A DNA stretch of 64,000 bases from Betaproteobacteria bacterium Ga0077526 (GTDB taxonomy: Bacteria > Pseudomonadota > Gammaproteobacteria > Burkholderiales > Ga0077523), in contig LNDV01000025.1 of the NCBI GenBank assembly GCA_001464765.1, positions 62,001 to 126,000 on the forward strand, read 5' to 3'. Both the position numbers and the translations under genes were made by a program. This document shows, piece after piece, positions 1 to 8,337 of the stretch. A model generated the notes under the pieces. The model was given only the letters and a program-made list of their open reading frames with translations. It searched no databases and was not told the DNA's origin. Position 1 is the stretch's first letter, and each line of letters opens with the position of its first letter.

Positions 1-330
1 ATCGGCATTGATGCGGTACCAGACCGTCGCGGGAACGCCTACACGGCGCTCCTCCAGCAACCCTGCACTGCGAAGACGCCGTCGCGCGGTCTCCTGCTCG
101 AAGCGCGACAGCCCGGTGAGCTCCGTCCAGCTTTCGCGCGATCGCGCAAACCACCCGCCATGACGGGGATCGAGACCGTCGGAGGCACGGATCGCCTGCG
201 AGAGAAAGAGCGCGGACAGCACGCTCCCGGTGATGGGCACCAGGCACCGGTGAAAGCTAAACGGCTCGCCAAAGGCCTCCAGCAGCAACTCGGGCGTCAT
301 GGGCCCGTCGGGCCAGACTCGCGGCTTCAT
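1..330 (-). CDS. Winged-helix protein of the ICE regulatory/replication operon (partial, C-terminus beyond window)
   Basis: This open frame of 110 codons starts with ATG at 330 and runs off the left edge without a stop. The start overlaps the stop of the DUF2857 gene by four bases (ATGA), so the two are translationally coupled. The middle reads like a winged-helix domain: a segment with GWFARSRESW, then TGLSRFEQETARRRL as a likely recognition helix, then LLEERRVGVPATVWYRIN as a wing. Such domains occur in ICE and plasmid replication or regulatory proteins, where the phrase 'GLSR.EQETAR..L...GLLEE' is common. It is the last visible gene of the minus-strand sigma-parA-parB-DUF2857 operon. Whether it starts replication, regulates transfer genes or does something else cannot be decided from the part seen. 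Confidence 0.6.
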   Translation of the reverse strand, partial: MKPRVWPDGPMTPELLLEAFGEPFSFHRCLVPITGSVLSALFLSQAIRASDGLDPRHGGWFARSRESWTELTGLSRFEQETARRRLRSAGLLEERRVGVPATVWYRINAD

Positions 331-872
331 GGCGCCACCTCCACCGCTTCGACCACCCACCCCAGCACGGCGAGGGTGTACTCCGGGAACTGCTCGTGCA
401 GGCGGACGAGGCGCTCGCGCGGGTCGTCGGCCTGCGTCTTTTTCCAGCGCACCGCGATGAAGTCGCGGGTCTCCAGGTCGGGCAATCGCATACGTCCGAC
501 GCCGAAACTCACGCCAAGCACACGCCGGGACTGGAGCGTGCGGGATCGGCTCAGGCTGAAGAAGCGCATCATCTGTACGTAGGAAGCCCCGTGCCGCAGG
601 AAGTAGTCTCGAAGCGCGTACTGGTCGGCGCGAATGGTGTAGGCCCGGAGCGCTTCGTGGAGTTCGTCCGGTAGCAGTTCCACGCGCAGCATCACCCGCC
701 GTTGCCCGCCGAGAAATTCCAGCTCGGCGGCTTTCAGGGTGCGAAGTCGCAGCAGTGCCTCAAGCGAATCGCCGGTGAGCCCCAGACTCGACACGGCCTG
801 GTCGTTGAAGCCGGTGGCCAGATGCCCTAGCACGGCAAGGCGAATGGAGGGATCGTGCAGTGGGATGAGCAT
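327..872 (-). CDS. DUF2857-family ICE protein, BisC/FlhC-like candidate
   Basis: The protein has 181 residues. ATG at 872 shares one base with the parB stop (TGATG); a GTG one codon upstream is also possible, and an AAGGGGG purine run lies just ahead. The sequence has an all-helical start (LAVLGHLATGFNDQAVSSLGL) and a GVSFGVGRMRLPDLETRDFIAVRWKK-like core (split here: GVSFGVGRMRLP, then RDFIAVRWKK), which resembles DUF2857 proteins of ICEs. In ICEclc the DUF2857 protein BisC, together with ParB-like BisD, activates the transfer programme and is distantly like the flagellar activator FlhC. The position directly after parA and parB supports the same kind of role here. That role is inferred from family and context; no catalytic motif is visible. 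Confidence 0.75.
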   Translation of the reverse strand: MLIPLHDPSIRLAVLGHLATGFNDQAVSSLGLTGDSLEALLRLRTLKAAELEFLGGQRRVMLRVELLPDELHEALRAYTIRADQYALRDYFLRHGASYVQMMRFFSLSRSRTLQSRRVLGVSFGVGRMRLPDLETRDFIAVRWKKTQADDPRERLVRLHEQFPEYTLAVLGWVVEAVEVAP

Positions 873-2194
873 CACGCGCCCCCCTTCGCTTGTTCACCCG
901 CTCCAGCGCTTGGGAAGCTCTGCCGGATCGCGACGAGCGTTGACCACAAGGCGCGCGCCGCCGGGTCTTTGGGATCCATCATCCACTGCAGGAAGCGCCG
1001 ATCCACCGTGACCGGATCCAGCGCCGCAGCTTCGCCATTTGCAGCGCTGAGCGATCGCAGCAGGGACAGGGCCTGGCCGATCCGTCGATCCGAGACCACG
1101 GCTCCTCCCACACCGATGCGCACACCCAAGGGCGCCGCATCGTCGGCGCGCAGATCGAGGGTGATCCCAGCGGCCCGAGCGAACTGCAGCACACGCTGGT
1201 GGATGTGGCGGTTTCGGACGGAGGGTACAGCGGTGGCCGCTGGAGGGTCTGGCGGATCTGCTGATGCAGCTTTCAGGTCGGATGCATCGCGCTCGGCAGA
1301 GCGCGGGTCATTCAGGGCCGGCCGCCGCGCCAGCGCTGCCTCGCACTGCCCGAGCAACGCGATGGGGTCGAGGACCACCTCACCCGACTGGGCAAACGAC
1401 TGGAACACGGGTTCGAAGACTTCCGTGTAGAGCCGGTCTCGCTCCCAACCGTCGTCCTCGGCTCGCTTGACGAGGGCATTGAGCCCAGGTTGAAGGAGCT
1501 TCACCTCGGGATATCCCATCGCCTGAGCCAGCGGACCCAGGGCGGACAGTCGACGCGCCGCGAACAGACAGTGCGATAGGCTCGCCAGGTTCACCACTAC
1601 CCCGAAGGCCACGATGGCGTCGTGCAGTTGGCGCAGAGACGGCGGCGTCGGAGACTCCGCTGCCAATCGGTCGGACAGAGCTCGCAGCGCGCAGGCCTTG
1701 TCCCAGAAGGTGAGATCTCCTCGATGCTCGTTCTCGATCAGGTGAGCGCTCAGCACGTGACATTCTGAACGCCACGGTCGGTACAAGGCAGGGATCGTCC
1801 GAAAGCGGGCGTCGCCCGTCTCGGTCCAGAGCTCCTGCACCGCGACCAGTCGCGTGTTGCCCCCGGCCTCGACGATGTAGTGCCGCTCACCGGGGCGACG
1901 GGTCACCGTGATCGGATTGCGCAGGCCACCGACAGCGATGGAAGCCTTGATCGACTCGAACAACCCGTTTCGACGCTGCCGGGGGTTGAACTCGTAGGGG
2001 CGAATCAGTTCGACTTCCAGCTCGACCGCGCCTTGCCGCTCGCCGAGACTATGAATTTCCGGTTCGCTGCTGACCGGATTGCCTACCCGCAACGACTCCG
2101 CGACGAGGCGCCGACGATCGCGATCCGAGGCCTCCGGTTCGAACATCGGCGCCTCGGACGGGGAGCCGGAAGAGGACGGGGTCGGGAGTGTCAT
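872..2194 (-). CDS. parB: ParB-family DNA-binding protein of the ICE (BisD-like candidate)
   Basis: The protein has 440 residues. ATG at 2194 overlaps the parA stop by four bases (ATGA) and has a GGGGAGGG ribosome-binding site 7-8 bases upstream; a longer frame exists upstream but lacks this coupling. Residues about 45-150 hold the ParB N-terminal domain, with IRPYEFNPRQ, then GLRNPITVTRR and the nucleotide-binding-like box HYIVEAGGNTRLVAVQEL, followed by the arginine box LIENEHRGDLTFWDKA. The C-terminal half is long and less conserved. ParB proteins bind centromere-like sites and use CTP in characterised members. In ICEclc-type elements the ParB-like BisD acts with a DUF2857 partner as a transcription activator, and the same adjacency is seen here, so gene regulation is as likely as partitioning. 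Confidence 0.85.
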   Translation of the reverse strand: MTLPTPSSSGSPSEAPMFEPEASDRDRRRLVAESLRVGNPVSSEPEIHSLGERQGAVELEVELIRPYEFNPRQRRNGLFESIKASIAVGGLRNPITVTRRPGERHYIVEAGGNTRLVAVQELWTETGDARFRTIPALYRPWRSECHVLSAHLIENEHRGDLTFWDKACALRALSDRLAAESPTPPSLRQLHDAIVAFGVVVNLASLSHCLFAARRLSALGPLAQAMGYPEVKLLQPGLNALVKRAEDDGWERDRLYTEVFEPVFQSFAQSGEVVLDPIALLGQCEAALARRPALNDPRSAERDASDLKAASADPPDPPAATAVPSVRNRHIHQRVLQFARAAGITLDLRADDAAPLGVRIGVGGAVVSDRRIGQALSLLRSLSAANGEAAALDPVTVDRRFLQWMMDPKDPAARALWSTLVAIRQSFPSAGAGEQAKGGA

Positions 2195-3036
2195 CGCCCA
2201 CCCTCCCCGCGCATTCCCGGGCCGGCGTAGGCACCCGCGATCCGTGGCACCAGCTCCCACGCCAGGCGGTGCATGACCAGGTAGGCACTCGGCATCCGCC
2301 CTGCACGCTGGCGCTCGTGACGGTGCACGGGCATGCGTGCCGTCGCCGCCTCCTTGTACGCCTTGGCGTAGGGCACCACCGTGTCGAGGAGACTCACGCG
2401 CCCGCCCAGCGAGCCGAAGTCTTCCCGGAGCTGCGTGGCGATGAGTCGTGCGTCGGTGGTGCGATCCTGTCGGTAAACGAGCGCCTTGAGCGTGCCAAGC
2501 GCGGCGCCTACGTGGGCGCCCGGTTGGAGCCGATCCAGCAGTTCCATGGTCCCGTCCCGAAACTCTCGCGCCGAGAGGATCTCAGGGGTTATGGGTGAGA
2601 CGAGCACGTCGGCGGCAAGCGCCGCGGCGTCCTGCAGCGGTCCCACAGCCCCCTGGGTATCGATCAGCACGCAGTCGTAACTACGCGTGATCGCGGGCGC
2701 GCTCAGGGCCGCGCGCAGCCGAAAGCCGCGGTCGATCCGGGTGAGCAACCATGCTGGGAGCCGCCCTTCCGGATCGTCCGACACCACCAGGTCGAGGTTG
2801 TTGAAGAGCGTGGGGGTGATGGCCTCCACACCCACCTCCCCGCGCAGAATCACCTGCGTGAGCCCGGCGCGCTGCAGGCCTCGAGGAATCGGGTAGTACT
2901 TCGAGAGCGACGGTTGTACGTCGGCGTCGATCATGAGCACCCGAAGTCCCAGGTCAGCCAGCAGCGCCCCGAGATTGGCGGTAAGCGTGGTCTTGCCCAC
3001 GCCCCCCTTGGTACTGAGTACGGTCAACTTCAGCAT
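2191..3036 (-). CDS. parA: ParA-family ATPase (Soj-like) of the ICE
   Basis: The protein has 281 residues, usual for chromosomal-type Soj/ParA. ATG at 3036 is preceded by a strong AAAGGAGG site at seven bases. The deviant Walker A motif STKGGVGKTTLTANLG is at residues 8-23, Walker A' DADVQPSLSKYYP at about 38-50, and the Walker B region VLIDTQGAVGP near residue 125. These are the hallmarks of MinD/ParA ATPases, which bind DNA as ATP dimers and move or stabilise replicons. In ICEs of this kind the gene promotes maintenance of the excised circle. It is the second gene of the minus-strand operon, 63 bases after the sigma-like gene, and overlaps parB by four bases. Confidence 0.92.
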   Translation of the reverse strand: MLKLTVLSTKGGVGKTTLTANLGALLADLGLRVLMIDADVQPSLSKYYPIPRGLQRAGLTQVILRGEVGVEAITPTLFNNLDLVVSDDPEGRLPAWLLTRIDRGFRLRAALSAPAITRSYDCVLIDTQGAVGPLQDAAALAADVLVSPITPEILSAREFRDGTMELLDRLQPGAHVGAALGTLKALVYRQDRTTDARLIATQLREDFGSLGGRVSLLDTVVPYAKAYKEAATARMPVHRHERQRAGRMPSAYLVMHRLAWELVPRIAGAYAGPGMRGEGGR

Positions 3037-3099
3037 CGGACCCTCCTTTGTGATGTGTCCGATATGCTCAATACGAGAAAACTCCGAAAAGTGTCCGGA

Positions 3100-3669
3100 T
3101 CACGTCTTCAGATAGTCCCGGAGCCCGCGTGCTTCGAAGAGCTCGCGCAGACGCTTGAGTTCCTCGTACGCCTTCGTGTGCCCCATGCCAAGGCGCGACG
3201 CCGCTTCCCGGACAGTCAATCCCTCCTCCACCAGCAGGACACATAGCTGCTGCTGGAGCGGCGTCAGCGCCGCGACCAGCCGCATGAGGTCGAGCGCAGC
3301 GAAGGGCGTTTCCGTTGTGGCCGGCCGCGTCGCAATGACGTCTGCCCAGGTCGGAGCGTTCTCCGCTGTGCTGACCGGCGCCTCGAGCGAGACCGTGTTC
3401 ATCACGCCCGCACGCTTCCCAGCTTCCCGTGCGAGCGCGAGATCGAGGAGCTAATTCCGCAGGACTTTTGCCATGTATGAGCGCGCGTGCGCCTCGCCCT
3501 GAGACACGAAACCGCGACGTGCCTCGATCCAGTGGACCAGCGCGTCCTGAACGAGGTCCTCCAAAGACTCGTCGCGCAGACCGCGTGACCGGCGCTTGAA
3601 TTCCCGCGCAACCCTCCGAGCGGTCTCGATCTCCCATCGGCATATCTCACCCTCGCTATCGTTCGGCAC
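3100..3669 (-). pseudogene. Sigma-70-like factor interrupted by one in-frame TAG codon
   Basis: Read through the stop, this gene makes 189 residues from a GTG at 3669 that has an AAGGAAGGGAAGAG site just upstream. The first 72 residues look like sigma region 2: SLEDLVQDALVHWIEA followed by ARSYMAKVLRN. The next codon, 3453-3451, is TAG. The same frame continues with LLDLALAREAGKRAG, the usual continuation of region 2 in sigma factors, and then region 4 with ALTPLQQQLCVLLVEEG and the helix-turn-helix LTVREAASRLGMGHTKAYEE. One base change from AAG (Lys) or CAG (Gln) explains the stop; no frameshift is present. The downstream half could start at ATG 3402 but has no good ribosome-binding site. 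It may be a recent pseudogene, an amber readthrough gene, a two-polypeptide sigma factor or a sequencing error. Confidence 0.7.
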
Positions 3670-5203
3670 TGCTCTTCCCTTCCTTTGCCGTTGTTGAAAA
3701 AGCCGGCAAAGGCGGAAGGCATAGGAATCCCAGCGAGACGGACAGAAGACATGGAACCGAATCCGCCGGGACTTCGCTCGCCAGGAAGGAAAGTCTCGAA
3801 AAAAAATACTGTTGGTTCGCGGGGAAATCGCGAAAACGCTACTTGGCGCCTCCATGCATCGAGAACGCGTGAGAATCCATGAGATTCGCAAGCGCAGTGA
3901 GATTCGACGCGAGCCCGGCCTCGACTAAGTCCTCGTATGGAAACAACGTCGTGGCAACGGTGACGCGCAGGACGCGGAAGTTCCGAACGCCCGATCGCGT
4001 CCGCGATAACGGACCGTCTGCAATTCCGCGATCGCAACGCGTATTGCGCCCTGCGACTGGAGGCTTCTGTGCACAAAGAGGCGCGATGTGGCGGAAATTC
4101 GGTGTAAGGCCGCGACAACACATGACACGCAAGTGCTTGATCGATCGGAGCGGTTCGACCACACGAAGATCGCGTCGCCCTTCCAAACTACTGGGTCGCG
4201 TGGACGATTCGGAAAGACCTAGCCGATTCCACAACCTACTGATCCGACTAGATGTCCGTGCTGAACTGAGAACGCCGCGAAAAGCGCTTGTCGCGCGATT
4301 TGACGGTTGGCGTCCCGAAGTCGCGAACCCCGCTCGCGATGTGACTTTGTGCGCGACGTAGTGCGCTCGGAACGGGACATCCAGAGTCGATCAAGGCGTC
4401 GCCCCCCAAGTCGTATCGCAGTCGGATACCGCGAGGGCAATCGGATGCGCCTACGCCCGCCACGCTGTACCGACGCACGCCATCACGAGACGATGCATCG
4501 GTCTACACCTCCGCAAGAACCAAGGAAAACACGATGAGGCGGAACCGCCTGCCACGAGCGCAAGGTCGCTCAATGGATATCGGTCGAAATGACACCCAGT
4601 GCCTGCCGCACGCGGTGATGCGGTCGCGGAGAGTGCATGCTGCATTCGCGCAGGCAATGGCGAAGACGCCACCGCCAATCCCGGTCTGGATCGCCAGACT
4701 GATCGGGGTCATTTCGTTCGGCGTACTGAGTTCCCAGTCTGTCGCCGACGCCATCCCGTCGAGCGCAGTCCACCAGTCCACGCAACTGACAGCCGCGGCT
4801 CCCGTGGTTCCCTCCGCACCAAGAACCATGACAAATCTGACCTTAGGGACCGCATCCGACCTCATGGTGCTGACCCCCCAGGAGCACTGTCGAACCTGGC
4901 TCCCACAACGATCTCAGCGAGACGTCCCACGCGAACCGACACCGACCGCGCCCAGATAACCCTGCCGCCTTGAACCTGATATCGGAATGCCCCGACGTTC
5001 CAGACACGCCATCGACTCTCAGGGGCGCTCTCACTGGCACTGTTGCCAATGTGATACAGGATCCGCCTGCATTCCGCGGCCGATAGCATGTTTCGGTCTT
5101 TAGGGGTTTAGCTCGTGGCGCTTTCTCCGTAAACTCCTTTGTCCATCTGGAAAGAACTCCAATTCGGCCACAGTGTGTTTTTTGAGTTACGGTAAGGAAC
5201 CCA
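3670..5203. other. 1.5-kb region without convincing genes inside the element
   Basis: No open frame here has a recognisable domain together with a good ribosome-binding site. It looks less GC-rich than its surroundings. The best candidate is a plus-strand frame at 4534-4959 (141 codons), with AAGGAA seven to twelve bases before its ATG and a hydrophobic stretch near its middle. It has no family resemblance and competes with an equally long frame on the other strand, so I do not call it. A short hairpin AGGCGG/CCGCCT lies at 4537-4550. The stretch holds the upstream region of the minus-strand regulatory operon and of the plus-strand gene at 5204, and could include an origin of transfer or decayed genes. 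Confidence 0.45.
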
Positions 5204-5653
5204 ATGTCGAACATCGCTGCACTTCTCAAGCAGGAACTCGTACGCGTCGCCAGGAAGCAGGTCCGCGCGGAAGTCGAGCCTCTTAAAGCTATCAACGCCC
5301 AGCATCGTAAGACCATCGCCAGCCTCAAGGCTCAGCTCGCCACGCTGGAACGTCAGATTGTCACGCTCTCCCGTGCGAAAGCTCCTGTGGCAGTTGTTAC
5401 CGATCAAGAACCCGCCTCGACAGTCCGCTTCTCTGCGAAGGGCCTGAAGACGCACCGCGCACGCCTGGGACTCTCTGCCGCCGACTTCGCGCGACTGCTG
5501 GGCGTGACGGCCCAGACCGTTTACAACTGGGAGCAGGAAGCCTCGCGCCCCCGCGGCGAGCAGCTCGCCCGCATCGCCGCTCTGCGCAAGATGGGCAAGC
5601 GCGACGTGCAGCGTGTTTTGCAGGGCGCTGAGGACACCCAGGAAGCTGCGTAG
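5204..5653 (+). CDS. Coiled-coil plus XRE-type helix-turn-helix regulator
   Basis: The protein has 149 residues. ATG at 5204 follows GGTAAGGAA at five to twelve bases. Residues about 1-60 are heptad-rich (KQELVRVARKQVRAEVEPLK) and probably form a coiled coil for dimerisation. Residues about 85-140 are an XRE/Cro-type helix-turn-helix: KTHRARLGLSAADFARLLGV, then TAQTVYNWEQEASRPRGEQL. Similar proteins are frequent in betaproteobacterial genomes and elements. A second small gene follows 150 bases downstream on the same strand. The TTACGGTAA palindrome at 5187-5195, just ahead of the start, could be an operator, but this is only a guess. It is likely a DNA-binding regulator; its targets are unknown. 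Confidence 0.8.
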   Translation: MSNIAALLKQELVRVARKQVRAEVEPLKAINAQHRKTIASLKAQLATLERQIVTLSRAKAPVAVVTDQEPASTVRFSAKGLKTHRARLGLSAADFARLLGVTAQTVYNWEQEASRPRGEQLARIAALRKMGKRDVQRVLQGAEDTQEAA

Positions 5654-5806
5654 TCGTCTGAGGGGCGGATCTCAACCGTCCCCGATACGGCTACCGCACG
5701 CACCAACTGCGCGGCGGCTCCCTTCACGGTCGATCTTCTCTTGGTCCTGGCCTCGAAGGGCGCCCGCGTCCGCGACCGTTCGGCCCCGCTCAAGGAGGCA
5801 TTCACC

Positions 5807-6091
5807 ATGGCAGGTAAGCCCGGGCCGACTCGTTCGGCCCGCTCCAGCCCGAAAGCTTCGCCACGCAAGTGGGAGAACCTCGAACAACTGCTCGATGCAG
5901 ACGGCGATATCAGCCTCGGACGTGTCTCCGGCACTCGACTCGTTGCCATCACCGCGTCGGACGGTGATCAGTGCCTGGCCATGCTTCAGCGACGCAAAGG
6001 AGAGACGCTCGTGGCGATGCTCGATCGGCTCGATACCGCGATCGCCGCGGCGTGGGATAACGACGACGTCATCGACGAGATCAATCCTTAG
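5807..6091 (+). CDS. Small acidic-C-terminal protein of unknown function
   Basis: The protein has 94 residues. The ATG at 5807 is chosen because a perfect AAGGAGG lies eight bases upstream; an earlier in-frame start at 5741 lacks one. The N-terminus is basic and Ser/Pro-rich ([18 protein letters not shown]). The body has the segment NLEQLLDADGDISLGRVSGT and a helical, acidic C-terminus (AIAAAWDNDDVIDEINP). There is no membrane segment or known motif. It probably forms a unit with the XRE-like gene upstream. I do not recognise the family; it could be a small accessory protein of the element. Confidence 0.65.
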   Translation: MAGKPGPTRSARSSPKASPRKWENLEQLLDADGDISLGRVSGTRLVAITASDGDQCLAMLQRRKGETLVAMLDRLDTAIAAAWDNDDVIDEINP

Positions 6092-6170
6092 TCTGGAGCG
6101 TCCCGCACTCGCTTTCGCTCGGTCAAGATCTCCCACTGGCGCTGACGGAGATAGCCCTCGCCGTCCGAAC

Positions 6171-6205
6171 GAAAAAAATGCCCCGCCGGAAACACCGGCG
6201 AGGCA
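6171..6205 (-). terminator. Rho-independent terminator for the minus-strand DUF2145 operon
   Basis: An 11-bp stem with one mismatch, TGCCCCGCCGG (6179-6189) and CCGGCGAGGCA (6195-6205), surrounds an AAACA loop. Read on the minus strand the stem is followed by a run of seven T. It lies 30 bases after the last gene of the minus-strand operon, and also separates it from the convergent plus-strand gene ending at 6091. Confidence 0.75.
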
Positions 6206-6234
6206 CAAGGACGCGCACGACCGAAAGTGCTGCG

Positions 6235-6729
6235 TCAGCGACTGAATACGCGTTGGGGACGGCGAACTGTCTCCATGAGCGCCTTTCCCTGACCGTCGAG
6301 AATCACGGGACCAAAGCCGTTCTCGTTGATGGGACGCAGTTCCATCCCACCCGGAAACGGTCTGACCGTGAGCTTGTCCCCGACCTTGAGGCCCTGACGC
6401 TTTACCTGCTCCGTTGGCACCTCGAGGACGGTCGCCTCACCAGAGGGCTCATGACGGACCGTCACGGCCGTCCGGCCGTCGAAGACGGTACCCATCGCAA
6501 GCAGTGTCACCGACGCACCGGCGCCCAGCTTGAGCAGCAGTGATCCGCCTTGCGGGCTCGCGACCGATACGCCGGCCGAGATCGCTGCGCTTGCCAGGCT
6601 TGCCGCCGAAATGTCGGGGGCGAAGGCATCGCCCAAGCCCACCGAATGGGCTGGCGCACTGGCAGAAATGAGAGCCAACGCGCATATCGTCCGTTTCATC
6701 TTCTGAATCCTCTTTCCGTCGAACTTCAT
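6235..6729 (-). CDS. Secreted protein flanking DUF2145 protein (paralogue of the gene at 7577)
   Basis: The protein has 164 residues from ATG 6729, which has GAAGGAGA at seven bases. A second ATG at 6699 also has a weak site and would begin the signal peptide more tightly (MKRTICALALISASAPAHS). The mature part starts with a Ser/Ala-rich low-complexity stretch. It ends in a small beta-rich domain with LEVPTEQVKRQGLKVGDKL and FPGGMELRP. This domain matches the end of the protein encoded at 7577-8047 in pattern (VP.E..K...K.GD...V...G..L), so the two are probably paralogues. Together they bracket the DUF2145 gene. It is exported to the periplasm by prediction; function unknown. Confidence 0.7.
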   Translation of the reverse strand: MKFDGKRIQKMKRTICALALISASAPAHSVGLGDAFAPDISAASLASAAISAGVSVASPQGGSLLLKLGAGASVTLLAMGTVFDGRTAVTVRHEPSGEATVLEVPTEQVKRQGLKVGDKLTVRPFPGGMELRPINENGFGPVILDGQGKALMETVRRPQRVFSR

Positions 6730-6763
6730 CGTTCTGTCTCCTTCAACTTGCGTCTCTGCCGCC

Positions 6764-7558
6764 TTACTGCGCCGCACTGGGCACCGTGACCGAAATGACT
6801 CGCGCACCTTCGTCCCTAGACCGGATGAATGAGACGATGGAAATCACGGTCGCTGTATCGATGTGTCCCGCCATCCGCCGGCCGAAGGGGTGGTCGTCGA
6901 AGGCGATATTCGCCCGGAACATTCGTCCACCCAGTCGCGTGAGCGTACCGAGCTCGATCGTGGTCGGCCGGTAGCCGGTCGCCTTGAGCCAGTCGACCGC
7001 CTGCTGCCGGGAGGTGACCGCCACATCCGTCGCGTTTGCGGCAGCGAAGACCTCGAGCAGCCACTGGTTGGAGTTCTGGTACTTCGGGTTGAAGGGAAAG
7101 GACACCATGTTGTAGCGAGACTCGTGCAGCATCTCAGCGAGATCGCTCTCCAGCACCTGAACGAGGCGAGCTTGCACCCGCTCCGAAGGCACCACGATCT
7201 GCGCCTCCGGACGGTGAATGTCCATGAAGAATGCGCCGAGACCTTCATCGTGCAGGTTCGAGCGATCCGTCCCGCAGTCATTGAGCAAGTGCACCACCAT
7301 CCAACGTCCCTTCGGGTGATCGCGCCACGCGAAGGCGGCGTGGGTGTGCACGAGGCCGTAACGGCTGAGGTCCTGACCCACTCTCGCCACGAGCGCGACG
7401 CGCGCCCCCGACGCCTCCAGTGCTTCCTGAACTCGTATGCCGAGCGACAGCGCCGTCTCGATCTCGCGAGGCTCAGGCGCCCGCAATTCGCACCCTCGGC
7501 CCGCCACGGCCGTGATCGGGAGACAGAGCAACAGGAGCAGCGCAAGGATCTTCTTCAT
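6764..7558 (-). CDS. DUF2145 family periplasmic protein
   Basis: The protein has 264 residues and starts with a signal peptide (KKILALLLLLCLPITAVAG). I place the start at ATG 7558; a GTG one codon earlier is in frame. The family pattern is visible along the protein: VALVARVGQDLSRYGL near residue 57, the HTHAAFAWRDH segment, VVHLLNDCGT, LGAFFMD, RYNMVSFPFNPKYQNSNQWL, and a closing VISIVSFIRS. These match DUF2145, a family of exported proteins with no known activity. The conserved Asn, Cys and His residues suggest an enzyme or a metal site, but this is a guess. It sits between two related small secreted proteins in one minus-strand operon within the element. Confidence 0.85.
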   Translation of the reverse strand: MKKILALLLLLCLPITAVAGRGCELRAPEPREIETALSLGIRVQEALEASGARVALVARVGQDLSRYGLVHTHAAFAWRDHPKGRWMVVHLLNDCGTDRSNLHDEGLGAFFMDIHRPEAQIVVPSERVQARLVQVLESDLAEMLHESRYNMVSFPFNPKYQNSNQWLLEVFAAANATDVAVTSRQQAVDWLKATGYRPTTIELGTLTRLGGRMFRANIAFDDHPFGRRMAGHIDTATVISIVSFIRSRDEGARVISVTVPSAAQ

Positions 7559-7576
7559 CACCAGTCCCCTGCCCGA

Positions 7577-8047
7577 TCAGCGGCGGGCGCTCGTCAGCAG
7601 GCCGGTCCCGGACTCGTCGACAACGTAGACGAGATCCTGGCCATGCGCTGTCAGTCGCCAACCGGCGGCGACGCGATGAACCTCCACCGGGTCGCCTGTC
7701 TTGACCCTGGTGGCCTTCAGGCGCTCGGGAGGTACGTCGAAGTCGGCCACCTGACCTCCGTCCAGGCTACTCAGACGAAGCACTCCCTTCCTGATGGGGC
7801 CCGCCCTCAGAACGCCGTGGGTCACGGACATGGTCGCGAGGCCCAGCAACACGCCCTGGGGCCCGCCGACCTTGACGCTCACTACGCTGCCAGCACTCGC
7901 CGTCAATCCTGAGGCGATAACGGAGCTGTCCAGCGGACCACCTGCAGCGGTCGGCGATACCGTCATCGTCGTAGTGGATATCACCAGTGCGGCAATAGCC
8001 GCCACGGCGCTTCGGGTCTGGTTCGGTCGGTCGGTCTTGGCGTCCAT
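7577..8047 (-). CDS. Secreted protein upstream of DUF2145 (paralogue of the gene at 6235)
   Basis: The protein has 156 residues. ATG at 8047 follows CGGAGAAAA at about seven bases; the frame is open further upstream without a good start signal. Residues about 11-35 form a signal-like segment (AVAAIAALVISTTTMTVSP). The centre is low-complexity and rich in Ser, Gly and Val. The end has ADFDVPPERLKATRVKTGDP and VAAGWRLTAHGQ, matching the C-terminal domain of the protein at 6235-6729. It is the first gene of a three-gene minus-strand unit, 18 bases before the DUF2145 gene. Function is unknown. Confidence 0.7.
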   Translation of the reverse strand: MDAKTDRPNQTRSAVAAIAALVISTTTMTVSPTAAGGPLDSSVIASGLTASAGSVVSVKVGGPQGVLLGLATMSVTHGVLRAGPIRKGVLRLSSLDGGQVADFDVPPERLKATRVKTGDPVEVHRVAAGWRLTAHGQDLVYVVDESGTGLLTSARR

Positions 8048-8337
8048 GGTTTTCTCCGTCGTGTTTGAATCGGACGGAGCGAATCCTGCCGAAGCAACGT
8101 CGGCCAGTGAACGAAAAGGTTGGCCTGGACAAAAGGACGCCACGGCGAGTATCGAAGAACGGTACTTTGGCGCCATGAGGAGGGGGGAACACAGGCCGCC
8201 TACGAATGACCGTGGAAGCGTTTCTGGTGCCCTGGCAAGTGACCCCGGTCGAGGCCGGGTTTTGGAGATCGCAAAACGATTCGCCTTCGCCCCCGAGCGC
8301 GGGCCCATGTCCCTAGCCGTCAAACGGGCGGCGCAAC

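Noticed and set aside
4140..4170. GGTTCGA-like sequence resembling a tRNA T-arm
   Set aside because: The flanks do not form an acceptor stem or other tRNA arms.
4534..4959. A 141-codon plus-strand frame with a fair ribosome-binding site in the gene-poor stretch
   Set aside because: No recognised domain; an equally long frame lies opposite it; coding bias is weak. Kept only as a remark on the region.
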